A stretch of 64,000 nt of DNA. Source: Polynucleobacter sp. MWH-P3-07-1. GTDB taxonomy: Bacteria; Pseudomonadota; Gammaproteobacteria; Burkholderiales; Burkholderiaceae. Numbering within the stretch: position 1 is the stretch's first letter; the number at the start of each line of letters is the position of its first letter. Made by a program: the position numbers and the translations under genes. The notes beneath the pieces are model-generated. The model saw only the letters and a program-made list of their open reading frames with translations, made no database searches and was not told where the DNA came from. The stretch is from positions 310,001 through 374,000 of the forward strand of contig NZ_CP061296.1 of assembly GCF_018687555.1 (NCBI RefSeq). The letters are read 5' to 3'. This document shows positions 17,348 through 25,863 of this stretch, in pieces.

Positions 17348-19504
17348 ATGTTCAGGCAATGTCAGCGTGGTTTATTGGCTGTACTTTGCCTGTTTTCGTA
17401 TAGTGATGTCTTGGCACAAATTGCACCTCCACTGAACTATGAGAAAAATTTAAGTGAGGTCATCGTTACGGCAACGCGATCCGACACCCCGCTTGATCAA
17501 GTGCCGCTGAACACCACGATTCTGACTAAAGAGGTACTAGAGAGCTCACCCGATCAAACGATTGATCAGGTACTCAAAAATGTTCCCGGGGTTTTCTTAA
17601 ATGATGTGCCGTACTATCAAAAAGATCCCACGGGTCAAAGCATTAATGTGCGCGGTCTTGGATATGGTCGCACGCTTGTTCTGATTGATGGCCTGCCTGC
17701 TAACGATGCTTTTTATGGCACTGTTCAATGGAGCTTGGTCCCAATGTCTTCGATTGATTCGGTTGAGTTTGTGCGCGGTGGCGTCTCAAGTCTGTATGGC
17801 AATTATGGCATGGGTGGGGTCATCAACATCAATACTCGTACGCCGATGAATAGCCAGCAAGAGGTTTCGGCAAGTTATGGCACATTCAATACTAGTAATG
17901 TTTCTGCATCCAAGGATCTCATTGCTTCAGATGCTTTGCAGCTACGTTTTTCTGCTGATTCTTTTAATACCGATGGTTATCAGAATTACGCATCGATCTC
18001 TCCTGGATCTCCTAGCAATATCAAAAATGGTATGGGAACCGGAACCTCCAGCAGCTCCAATGTCAGGCTACAAAGTTATTTCAAACCCACGCAAGACACC
18101 AAAGGCTTTTTCCGTGTGGGCTATAGCAGCATGAGCGATTTGAGTAATAACTACAGCATTGCACCGAACCTAGTTCAAACTACGGATATTGCGGGCGGCA
18201 CGACCACTAAATTGGCCGAGGACAAGAAAGTTCAGGTCAATGTATTTTTTCAAGATACCAATTTCTTTAAACAGACAGCTAACAACCTGACGGCCAGCCC
18301 CTACAAGCCCTATATCAATGCCAACTACACTGATCCCTACACCACCTTAGGCGGATCGGCGCAATATACTCATGATCTCAAAATGGCCGGGGTCGATCAA
18401 TACATCCTGGGTATCGACGCTCGCAACATTAGTGCATCCAATCAAACCAATAATCTCAGTAGCACCGGTTCAGGCGCAGTAAGTTCCGTGAACTATGCGC
18501 AAGGTCAGCAAAATTTTTACGGCTTATTAGGACAAGTTAAGTCAAGCATGACCAGTATTCCTTTGGAGGCGACTCTGGGTGCTCGGGTTGATAACTGGAA
18601 TAGTCAAACCCCAACCTATTACAACGCGACTGCAGGCGGCACACCTACCTACCAAGCGATCGCCAATCAAAGCAAAACACAGCTCAGTCCTTCATTAGGT
18701 CTGATGTACAAAGCCACACAGGATTTGGATTTTCGGACAGCTGCGTATCAGGCATTTCATGCGCCGAGTATGAATAACACTTTGCGTAGTTATGGTAACT
18801 CTGTGAGCGGCTACTCATTGGCTAACCCCAATCTAACTCCAGAAACAATGACTGGTTACGAGGTGGGATCTGATTACCGCTGGAGAGGGGGTTTTGCCCA
18901 GCTCACGGCCTTTAGTAACTATATTCAAAATGCGATTGCCAGTTACAAGATTACAAATGCCAATGCCGCCTATGCAAGCAGTTTATGTAGTGCTGCAGGG
19001 ATTTCTGGTTGTGCAGCTGGATCCAGTGGCTACACCAATGTGAGTTATTACACCAATCAACAAAACTTACTGAGTCGCGGACTGGAATTGCAATATCAGC
19101 ATGAGATCAATCCACATTGGATGCTGGATGGAGGCTATAGCTACACAAGAACGATCCTGACATGGACTGCGACTACCGATCCTACGGGAACTCAGGTGGG
19201 GGGCGTACCAATGAATATGGCTAATGCCGGAGTGACTTATTATCCAGTCCCTCAAGCCAGTTTGACTACCACCGTTCGATACGTAGGCAATTCCTGGATG
19301 TCAACGGGTTCCTTACCAGTCCCAGCTTATGCGATTGTGGGGCTCAAAGCCAATTACCAAGTGACACCTCAAGCGAGCATTTTTGCCTCAGTCATTAATT
19401 TATTGAACCGCCAATATGTGACCTTTAATATTGCCTCTCAGGCTAGTAGCTATCAAGCTGGGATGCCCCAAGCGATTAATTTGGGCGCACGCATCACTTT
19501 TTGA
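17348..19504 (+). CDS. TonB-dependent outer-membrane receptor
   Basis: A 718-residue receptor. After a signal peptide ending near LCLFSYSDVLA comes the TonB box region (EVIVTATR), the plug (DQVLKNVPGVF, NVRGLGYGRTLVLIDG, VEFVRGGVSSLYG, GGVININTRTP) and a 22-strand-type barrel ending in the aromatic ARITF. The plug resembles BtuB/catecholate receptors, but the ligand cannot be read; no cobalamin riboswitch or Fur box was found upstream. The start is ATG 17348; TTG 17333 would add five residues. A loop near residues 540-550 has two Cys flanking a short Ala/Ser-rich stretch. Next come a sugar-dehydrogenase-like protein and cytochrome c. Confidence 0.88.
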   Translation: MFRQCQRGLLAVLCLFSYSDVLAQIAPPLNYEKNLSEVIVTATRSDTPLDQVPLNTTILTKEVLESSPDQTIDQVLKNVPGVFLNDVPYYQKDPTGQSINVRGLGYGRTLVLIDGLPANDAFYGTVQWSLVPMSSIDSVEFVRGGVSSLYGNYGMGGVININTRTPMNSQQEVSASYGTFNTSNVSASKDLIASDALQLRFSADSFNTDGYQNYASISPGSPSNIKNGMGTGTSSSSNVRLQSYFKPTQDTKGFFRVGYSSMSDLSNNYSIAPNLVQTTDIAGGTTTKLAEDKKVQVNVFFQDTNFFKQTANNLTASPYKPYINANYTDPYTTLGGSAQYTHDLKMAGVDQYILGIDARNISASNQTNNLSSTGSGAVSSVNYAQGQQNFYGLLGQVKSSMTSIPLEATLGARVDNWNSQTPTYYNATAGGTPTYQAIANQSKTQLSPSLGLMYKATQDLDFRTAAYQAFHAPSMNNTLRSYGNSVSGYSLANPNLTPETMTGYEVGSDYRWRGGFAQLTAFSNYIQNAIASYKITNANAAYASSLCSAAGISGCAAGSSGYTNVSYYTNQQNLLSRGLELQYQHEINPHWMLDGGYSYTRTILTWTATTDPTGTQVGGVPMNMANAGVTYYPVPQASLTTTVRYVGNSWMSTGSLPVPAYAIVGLKANYQVTPQASIFASVINLLNRQYVTFNIASQASSYQAGMPQAINLGARITF

Positions 19505-19614
19505 GGAATCCTGCCAGCGTTTTCCCTCATTTAACAAAAATGCTTTAGGATTGTGCAGTTAGTAAAGCAGTAAAACCAGACTGATAAAAATAATTCCTAA
19601 TAGGGAGACAATGA

Positions 19615-20847
19615 ATGAAAAGCAAACTGATTTATTCCTTGATGCTGCTAGCAGGTCTCAATTTGATGAGCCTAGCGAGTGCCCAAACACCTGCACCAGC
19701 CGCCGGAGCAACACCTGCCATTCCGCCAACCTGGGCCCAGGGTCGTACCGCAGATGGTATGAATCCTTCCTTGTCACCAAATCCTCCTGGTATTTCTGCA
19801 TTACCTGCTGATGAGATTCCAGTCAGCAAGTTAAAAGTTCCACCTGGCTTTAAGGTCGAGCTGTGGGCTTCAGGAATGCCAAATGGTCGCTCTATGACTG
19901 AGTCCCCCAGTGGCGTTGTGTATGTTGGCACTCGCTTTACTGGAAACGTGTACGCGGTAGTCACCAAAGATGGCAAGCGTGAAGTCAAAACGATTGCCAA
20001 GGGTTTGCATCGTCCAAATGGCGTCGCTTTTGCAAATGGCTCTTTGTATGTTGCCGAGCTCTCACGCATCATTCGTTATGACAATATCGAAGCCAACCTG
20101 GATAATCCACCAGCGCCAGTAGTGGTATTCGATGCATTGCCCAAGGATGAGCCTCATGGTTGGAAATTCCTGACCCTGAGCCCTGATGGTCAATACCTCT
20201 ATTTCCAGATCGGTACACCAGCCAATATCGTGGTGCCGCCCTATACTCATGCCGCGATAGTTCGCCTGAACTTGAAAACCAATATTTTGGAGTACGTGGC
20301 AACGGGCGTTCGTAATAGTGTTGGTATGGACTTCCAAAAGGGCACTAAAGAACTTTGGTTCACCAATAACGGCCGTGATTGGGCTGATGAAAATTTACCG
20401 AATGACACCTTAAACCGCCTGGCACATAAGGGTATGAACTTTGGTTATCCGTTCTGCCACCAAGGTGACTTCTTGGATCCCGAGTTTGGCAAAGGCCGTT
20501 CGTGCGATGAGTTTGACAAGCCAGAAATGAAATTGGGCGCTCACGTTGCAGCTTTGGGTATGCGTTTTTACAACGGCAATATGTTCCCTGCCGAATACAA
20601 AGGCAATATCTTTATTGCTGAACATGGCTCCTGGAATAAGACTAAAAAGTCTGGCTACCAAGTTGTACGGGTTGTGCTTGATGCAAAGAACAAGCCTGTC
20701 AAACTCGAGCCTTTCATTACAGGTTGGCTGGAGGGCGAGAGCTTTTGGGGTCGCCCAGTTGACGTCCAGGTTCTCAAAGATGGATCGATGTTGGTTTCCG
20801 ATGATGAAACTGGTGCGATTTTCCGTGTGAGCTATAACAAGAAATGA
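19615..20847 (+). CDS. Periplasmic sorbosone/glucose dehydrogenase-like beta-propeller
   Basis: A 410-residue exported protein: signal peptide of about 23 residues ending LASAQ, a Pro/Ala-rich linker, then a six-bladed propeller of the PQQ-type glucose/sorbosone dehydrogenase family (PPGFKVELWASGMPNGR, LHRPNGVAFANGSLYVAE, GTKELWFTNNGRDW, NIFIAEHGSWNKTKKSGYQVVRV in parts, DVQVLKDGSMLVSDDETGAIFRV). Members oxidise aldoses or sorbosone and pass electrons to a cytochrome; the cytochrome c gene that overlaps its stop fits as acceptor. Whether it binds PQQ is not certain, and no pqq genes are in the window. Confidence 0.85.
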   Translation: MKSKLIYSLMLLAGLNLMSLASAQTPAPAAGATPAIPPTWAQGRTADGMNPSLSPNPPGISALPADEIPVSKLKVPPGFKVELWASGMPNGRSMTESPSGVVYVGTRFTGNVYAVVTKDGKREVKTIAKGLHRPNGVAFANGSLYVAELSRIIRYDNIEANLDNPPAPVVVFDALPKDEPHGWKFLTLSPDGQYLYFQIGTPANIVVPPYTHAAIVRLNLKTNILEYVATGVRNSVGMDFQKGTKELWFTNNGRDWADENLPNDTLNRLAHKGMNFGYPFCHQGDFLDPEFGKGRSCDEFDKPEMKLGAHVAALGMRFYNGNMFPAEYKGNIFIAEHGSWNKTKKSGYQVVRVVLDAKNKPVKLEPFITGWLEGESFWGRPVDVQVLKDGSMLVSDDETGAIFRVSYNKK

Positions 20848-21449
20848 TGAAGTTGAAAAATACTAAGGCCATCCTCGGGGTGGCCTTTTTTACTACCTCC
20901 GCTTGGCTAAGTATTCAGCTTACCCAAGCGGCACCACCGGATCCGGTGGCTGGGAAAGCGAAGGCAGCCATGTGTTTTGCCTGTCATGGAGAAAACGGGA
21001 TTGGCAGTTCTCCTGAGATTCCTAATCTAGCAGCACAACCGGCCTTATCTATTACCTATCAATTGATTCAGTATCGAGGTCAACAGCGAAAAGGTGGTGG
21101 CATGGACGGCATTGCGCAAGCCTTGAGTGATCAAGATATGCGTGACATTGCGGCTTACTATTCGGCTCTGCCTCCTCCGCCAGCTAAAAGTGGTAACGCA
21201 CAATTGATTGAGCAGGGTAAGCAGATTGCGAGCGCACAATTTTGTAACTCCTGCCATGGCGCGCAGTTTCAGGGACAAAAACATATTGCTCGATTAGCTG
21301 GTCAGTCCGAGACTTACTTGATCACTCAGCTGAAAAATATCCGCTCAGGTGAGCGGGTGGATATGGATGGCACCATGGGTAGTGCTGCCAAAGGCTTAAG
21401 TGATGAGGATATTAAAGCTTTAGCTGCTTATGCTGCTGCTCTTAATTAA
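20844..21449 (+). CDS. Diheme cytochrome c (c4/c553-like)
   Basis: A 201-residue exported cytochrome with two class I c-type domains. Heme motifs are CFACH near residue 43 and CNSCH near residue 134, each followed by an axial Met candidate (GGGMDGIAQALSDQDMRDIA and DMDGTMGSAAKGLSDEDI, in the two domains). Its ATG overlaps the TGA of the dehydrogenase gene by four bases, so it is translationally coupled and probably takes electrons from it. A terminator-like hairpin lies inside its signal-peptide coding region. Confidence 0.9.
   Translation: MMKLKNTKAILGVAFFTTSAWLSIQLTQAAPPDPVAGKAKAAMCFACHGENGIGSSPEIPNLAAQPALSITYQLIQYRGQQRKGGGMDGIAQALSDQDMRDIAAYYSALPPPPAKSGNAQLIEQGKQIASAQFCNSCHGAQFQGQKHIARLAGQSETYLITQLKNIRSGERVDMDGTMGSAAKGLSDEDIKALAAYAAALN
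20865..20891 (+). terminator. Terminator-like hairpin inside the cytochrome c gene
   Basis: AAGGCCA (20865-20871) pairs with TGGCCTT (20881-20887), extended inward by wobble and C-G pairs around a TCG loop, and is followed by six T. It sits at codons 8-16 of the cytochrome gene, just past the dehydrogenase stop. By shape it is a good intrinsic terminator and could attenuate cytochrome expression unless ribosomes cover it. Confidence 0.55.
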
Positions 21450-21472
21450 TCCTTTTTTTAGAATTAAGTTAA

Positions 21473-22540
21473 TTGCAAACCAAAACCCACTTTCTGCTGG
21501 TTGATTTTTTAAAGACCTTTGCAGCCCTGACGATCATTCTTCACCATCTGTCTAGTTACGGACAGATTGCAGAAGATGCGCGCACTGTTTTGCCCAATGT
21601 CATGGCGTGGCTCTTTAGCTATGGCCGTTATGCAGTGCAGATCTTTTTGGTGATGGGTGGCTATCTAGCAGCGCAATCACTGCTTAAGCAAGAGAAGTTG
21701 CGCACTGTTCACGCAGTTCTCAAAGTCATCATCAATCGCTATCTGCGTTTGTTTGCACCTTATGTCATTGCTTTATTGCTGACGATCGCCTGCGCATGGG
21801 TGGCGCGCTTTTGGGTCAAGGATGAGTTTGTCGGCCAGTCAGAAACACTGGCTCAATTTTTATCGCACCTTTTCTTCTTACAAGGCATTCTGGGCCTTGA
21901 TTCAATTTCTGCTGGGGTTTGGTATGTCGCGATTGATTGGCAGCTTTATGCCATTCTCGCTTTGATGTTAGGTATGTTCCCCGGCTTTCGTTCGCTGATT
22001 TGGATGCTGGCGATTTTCTGCGTTGCATCCCTGTTGTACTTCAATCGTCTTGGCACCTATGAGAACTACTTTATTTATTTCATGGGCCCGTATGGTTTAG
22101 GCATATTGGCTCAGTTATCTAAAAACTATGCCGATCCCAAGGTCAACCGTTTAGCCAGAATCTTTTTAGGCATTGTGACGGCAGTGATTGTGCTTTCCAG
22201 TTTTCAGCAAATTTGGATGCGCAATATTCTGGCTTTAGTAGTGTCTTTAGCCTTGATTATTTGGGGTGATCGCGCCTACCAAGATCACAAGCATATGAAA
22301 TACCATAAGCTTGTTAATGCGATTTTATGGAGTAGTCGCCGATCCTATTGCGCCTTCTTACTGCATTTCTCATTCATCCTATTGGCAAACACACTCTACA
22401 TTGCTTGGGGTGTGGATCGGCGTCACGATGGAATGATGGCCATCGCCCTCATGTTGATTTCGGTATTTATGAGTTGGCTTGCTGCTAATTACTTGTATCG
22501 CTGGGTGGAAGTACCATCACGCACTTTGAAACTGAGCTAG
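21473..22540 (+). CDS. Acyltransferase 3 (OafA-like) membrane protein
   Basis: A 355-residue membrane protein with about ten hydrophobic segments. The N-terminal LVDFLKTFAALTIILHHLSSYG holds the catalytic-type His after a conserved hydrophobic run, as in acyltransferase-3 enzymes that O-acetylate surface sugars. A YAVQIFLVMGGYLAA segment (the usual VxxFFVLSGFL) follows. The start is TTG 21473, with no strong ribosome site, 23 bases after the cytochrome gene. Acceptor unknown. Confidence 0.82.
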   Translation: MQTKTHFLLVDFLKTFAALTIILHHLSSYGQIAEDARTVLPNVMAWLFSYGRYAVQIFLVMGGYLAAQSLLKQEKLRTVHAVLKVIINRYLRLFAPYVIALLLTIACAWVARFWVKDEFVGQSETLAQFLSHLFFLQGILGLDSISAGVWYVAIDWQLYAILALMLGMFPGFRSLIWMLAIFCVASLLYFNRLGTYENYFIYFMGPYGLGILAQLSKNYADPKVNRLARIFLGIVTAVIVLSSFQQIWMRNILALVVSLALIIWGDRAYQDHKHMKYHKLVNAILWSSRRSYCAFLLHFSFILLANTLYIAWGVDRRHDGMMAIALMLISVFMSWLAANYLYRWVEVPSRTLKLS

Positions 22541-22544
22541 AGGA

Positions 22545-23072
22545 CTAAAGCCCTAAGTCTTTGAGAGCCTGAAAGATCTCGCGATAGGATTTCGGTGGTT
22601 TATTAGATTCACGCTCTTTTCTGGCATTACGAATGAGTGTGCGCATATTCTGAATATCCATATCTGGAAACTGCTCAATCAATTTGGTGAGCGCATTGTC
22701 ATCAGCGAGAAGTCGATCGCGGTAGTTCTCGAGCATATGTAGCTTTGCTGTCTCGGCTTTACTGACTCCTTGAATCGCATCCAAACGCTTTTGAATCGCA
22801 TCAAGTTCAGATTCATCCAAAAAGCGCATGAGTTTGCCAAGGTATTGCTTATGACGCCGAATCCCTTCAAAGCTCTTGATCTTGGGTGTCTCGGCAATGG
22901 CATCTTTGATAGCCTCATCCATCGGGATCGATTGCAAAGCATCGCTACTGAGGGCTGCCAACACCTCGGCGAGCTTCTGACGCTCAGTCATTTGGCGCTT
23001 GAGCTCAGATTTACTAGGTCCGTCGTCAGGATCCTCTAGTTTGGGGGTACGATTCTTTTCATTAACGTGCAT
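22545..23072 (-). CDS. darP: DarP/YjgA ribosome-associated protein (DUF615)
   Basis: A 175-residue charged protein matching the DUF615 family: PSKSELKRQMTERQKLAEVL near the N-terminus, IRRHKQYLGKLMR in the middle and REIFQALKDLGL at the end. E. coli YjgA/DarP binds late 50S assembly intermediates and supports peptidyl-transferase-centre maturation. No membrane or signal sequence. It is convergent with the acyltransferase gene, four bases apart, and divergent from the GMC oxidoreductase. Confidence 0.9.
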   Translation of the reverse strand: MHVNEKNRTPKLEDPDDGPSKSELKRQMTERQKLAEVLAALSSDALQSIPMDEAIKDAIAETPKIKSFEGIRRHKQYLGKLMRFLDESELDAIQKRLDAIQGVSKAETAKLHMLENYRDRLLADDNALTKLIEQFPDMDIQNMRTLIRNARKERESNKPPKSYREIFQALKDLGL

Positions 23073-23161
23073 GACTCTATTTTAGAGGGGATTGCCCCTT
23101 GGGCACCCCGCATTGTAAACTAGTAAATAATAGAGTCCTAAAGTTATGAAGCCTGAGAGCC

Positions 23162-24793
23162 ATGAACCAAGCCAATTTCTACGACTACATCATCATCGGC
23201 GCCGGTAGCGCTGGCTGCATGCTGGCCAATCGCTTGAGCCGGGATTCTCAAAAGCGGGTTCTTTTGATTGAGGCTGGCAAAAAAGATAACTACGTGTGGA
23301 TTCATATTCCGGTGGGATATCTGTATTGCATTGATAACCCTAGGGCCGATTGGCGTTTTCGTACTAGCAAGGAAGCAGGGTTGAATGGCCGCTCGCTTTT
23401 ATATCCTCGCGGCAAAGTTTTAGGGGGTTGCTCTTCCATTAACGGCATGATCTATATGCGTGGTCAAGCTGCAGACTATCAGTCTTGGGTTGAGGCTACT
23501 GGTGATGCATCATGGTCTTGGGATGAGGCACTGCGTCGCTATAAATCCTTTGAGGACTATCACGGCCCAGCTAATCAATGGCATGGCAAAGGTGGTGAGT
23601 GGACGGTTTCGCGTCAGCGTTTACGTTGGCCCATTATGGATATTTTCAAAGCAGCCGCAGTTCAGGCCGGCATTCCGGCATCAGATGACTTTAATCGGGG
23701 TGACAACTTTGGCGTGGGCTACTTTGATGTCAGCCAGCGTAAAGGTTGGCGTCTGAATACTGCCAAGGCATTTTTAAAAGATGCGCAGCAACGTCCTAAC
23801 CTGACCGTCGTCACTGAGGCGATAGTCAGTAAGCTGATCATTGACCCCATTACTAAAAATTGCCTTGGTGTTGAATATATTCAGGGCGGTCATACTCAAC
23901 AGGCCCATTGTGCGATAGAGCGGGGTGGCGAAGTCTTGCTGTCTGCCGGTGCGATTGGTAGCGTACAAATTTTAGAGCGCTCTGGCATTGGCAGCGCTGA
24001 GCGTTTAAGTCCATTGGGCGTTCCGGTAATGAGTGATCTGCCCGGCGTCGGTGAGAATCTACAAGATCACTTGCAGTTAAGAATGGTCTACAAAGTTAAC
24101 GGGATTGCGACCCTGAATACCAAAGTGCACTCTTGGTTTGGCAAGATCATGATCGGTCTAGAGTATCTCTTCAAACGTTCAGGTCCGATGTCAATGGCGC
24201 CATCTCAGCTGGGCGCCTTTGCCTACAGCTCACCAGCACAAGAGCGGGCAAATGTGGAATATCACGTTCAACCTTTATCGCTGGAAAAGTTTGGCGATCA
24301 ATTGCATCGCTTTAATGCGTTTACAGCGAGTGTCTGTAATTTACGTCCGACCTCACGAGGCAGTGTGCATATCAACACATTAGACGTTAATGCGCCACCG
24401 GTGATTAGTCCGAACTACTTATCGACTGATGAAGATCGCCAAATTGCAGCAGAGTCTTTGCGTCTCACAAGAAAGATTGTACAAAGCCCCGCTTTAGCGC
24501 CTTACTCACCAGAAGAGTACAAGCCTGGTATGCAATATCAAACTGATGCTGATCTAGTGAAAGCCGCAGGAGATATTGGTACGACGATTTTTCATCCAGT
24601 GGGCACTTGTAAGATGGGGCGCACTGATGATTCGATGGCAGTCTTGGATTCAGAATTGCGTGTTAGAGGAATTCATCACTTGCGGGTGGTTGATGCCTCT
24701 GCCATGCCGACCATTACCTCTGGAAATACTGCGGCGCCCACCATGATGATTGCGCAGCGTGCGATCGAGTTGATTACTGGTAAGCAAAGTTAA
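23162..24793 (+). CDS. GMC-family FAD oxidoreductase (choline/alcohol dehydrogenase-like)
   Basis: A 543-residue flavoprotein. FAD-binding YIIIGAGSAGCMLANRL is at residues 9-25 with the Glu of LLIEAGKKD; GGCSSINGMIYMRG is the GMC signature 1 and GAIGSVQILERSGIG signature 2. The active-site His lies in TTIFHPVGTCKMG and the C-terminal SGNTAAPTMMIAQRA completes the FAD site. Relatives oxidise primary alcohols or choline. No betaine genes are nearby, so the substrate is open. An EamA transporter follows 20 bases later and may be co-transcribed. Confidence 0.9.
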   Translation: MNQANFYDYIIIGAGSAGCMLANRLSRDSQKRVLLIEAGKKDNYVWIHIPVGYLYCIDNPRADWRFRTSKEAGLNGRSLLYPRGKVLGGCSSINGMIYMRGQAADYQSWVEATGDASWSWDEALRRYKSFEDYHGPANQWHGKGGEWTVSRQRLRWPIMDIFKAAAVQAGIPASDDFNRGDNFGVGYFDVSQRKGWRLNTAKAFLKDAQQRPNLTVVTEAIVSKLIIDPITKNCLGVEYIQGGHTQQAHCAIERGGEVLLSAGAIGSVQILERSGIGSAERLSPLGVPVMSDLPGVGENLQDHLQLRMVYKVNGIATLNTKVHSWFGKIMIGLEYLFKRSGPMSMAPSQLGAFAYSSPAQERANVEYHVQPLSLEKFGDQLHRFNAFTASVCNLRPTSRGSVHINTLDVNAPPVISPNYLSTDEDRQIAAESLRLTRKIVQSPALAPYSPEEYKPGMQYQTDADLVKAAGDIGTTIFHPVGTCKMGRTDDSMAVLDSELRVRGIHHLRVVDASAMPTITSGNTAAPTMMIAQRAIELITGKQS

Positions 24794-24812
24794 GAGCGGT
24801 TACTTAAAACTT

Positions 24813-25730
24813 TTGTCAAACACCAAAATAACTACCCTGCCATTTACCCACTTATTGGTGGCCTTGGCGATCGTCGCGATTTGGGGTACCAATTTCGTGA
24901 TCATGAAATATTGCTTGGCAGTTTTGCCACCATTTCTGTTTGCTGCGCTACGCTACACCTTTGCTTTCCTGCCGATGGCCTTATTCATTCCCAGGCCTAG
25001 AGTCCCGCTTTGGAATCTTGCACTCTATGGATTATTCATTGGAGTAGGGCAGTTCGGGGTGGTGTATTACGCAGTCAATAGCCAAATCTCACCAGGCTTG
25101 GCATCTCTGGTCATTCAGGTGCAAGTCTTCTTTACGATCGGCTTCGCGATGCTTCTGACAAAAGAGCGTTTGCGTCGCTATCAAATGTTCGCATTATTGT
25201 TGGCCATTCTCGGCTTACTGCTGATTGCATTGCATACCGATGCGACCACCACCTTACTGGGCTTAGCCCTCATGATATTCGCTGGTTTTTCTTGGGGTGC
25301 GGCCAATACCGTGGGTCGCTACGCAGGTATTAGCAATCCAGCTCAATTATTTGCTTATGTAGTGTGGGCCAGCGCATTTTCTGTTCCTCCCTTACTGCTG
25401 ATATCGGCTGTCTTTGAGGGTGGAGTGGAGCACTTGACCCTCGTTCTAGAGCAAGCGCCACTCGGGGTCTGGTTAGGGGTCTTCTGGCAATCCTGGGCAA
25501 ACACTCTATTTGGCTATGCAGCCTGGGCTTGGCTCCTCTCAAAACACCCAGCTGCAGTTGTAGCTCCGATGCCTCTCTTAGTACCCATCTTTGGAATGGG
25601 GGCTTCTGCGATCTATTTGGGGGAAGGCCTGCCAGCCTGGAAGTTATTTGCCGCTGGCTTGGTCATGGTGGGGCTTTTGATTAATGTGTCTTGGCCAAGG
25701 CTAAAGGAACGCTTTGCCAGGGTGATTTAA
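24813..25730 (+). CDS. EamA/DMT-family transporter
   Basis: A 305-residue protein with ten hydrophobic helices in two EamA repeats. The first repeat shows WGTNFVIMKYCLAVLPPFLFAALRY and the second the FSWGAANTVGR and HPAAVVAPMPLLVPIFG patterns typical of YdcZ/RhaT-like metabolite exporters. The start is TTG 24813 without an obvious ribosome site. Substrate unknown; many relatives export amino acids or their analogues. Confidence 0.85.
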   Translation: MSNTKITTLPFTHLLVALAIVAIWGTNFVIMKYCLAVLPPFLFAALRYTFAFLPMALFIPRPRVPLWNLALYGLFIGVGQFGVVYYAVNSQISPGLASLVIQVQVFFTIGFAMLLTKERLRRYQMFALLLAILGLLLIALHTDATTTLLGLALMIFAGFSWGAANTVGRYAGISNPAQLFAYVVWASAFSVPPLLLISAVFEGGVEHLTLVLEQAPLGVWLGVFWQSWANTLFGYAAWAWLLSKHPAAVVAPMPLLVPIFGMGASAIYLGEGLPAWKLFAAGLVMVGLLINVSWPRLKERFARVI

Positions 25731-25777
25731 ATACTTGTCAGAACCTGATGAAAACCCCTATAGAAAGCCCTTTTTAT

Positions 25778-25791
25778 GGGTTTGCAAACCC
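25778..25791. promoter_or_regulatory. Perfect palindrome before livK
   Basis: GGGTTTGCAAACCC is a perfect 14-bp palindrome 73 bp before the livK start. It may be an operator for a dimeric regulator. It has no T-run and is not a terminator. The factor is unknown. Confidence 0.3.
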
Positions 25792-25863
25792 TGTAAGATG
25801 AATATTCGATTCAGTTTCACTAAAAAAGATTTTTTAATTTAAAGCTTTATTCACGGAGACATC

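Noticed and set aside
19632..20072. Minus-strand frame of 146 codons
   Set aside because: It is antisense to the dehydrogenase-like gene, whose signal peptide and motifs are clear.
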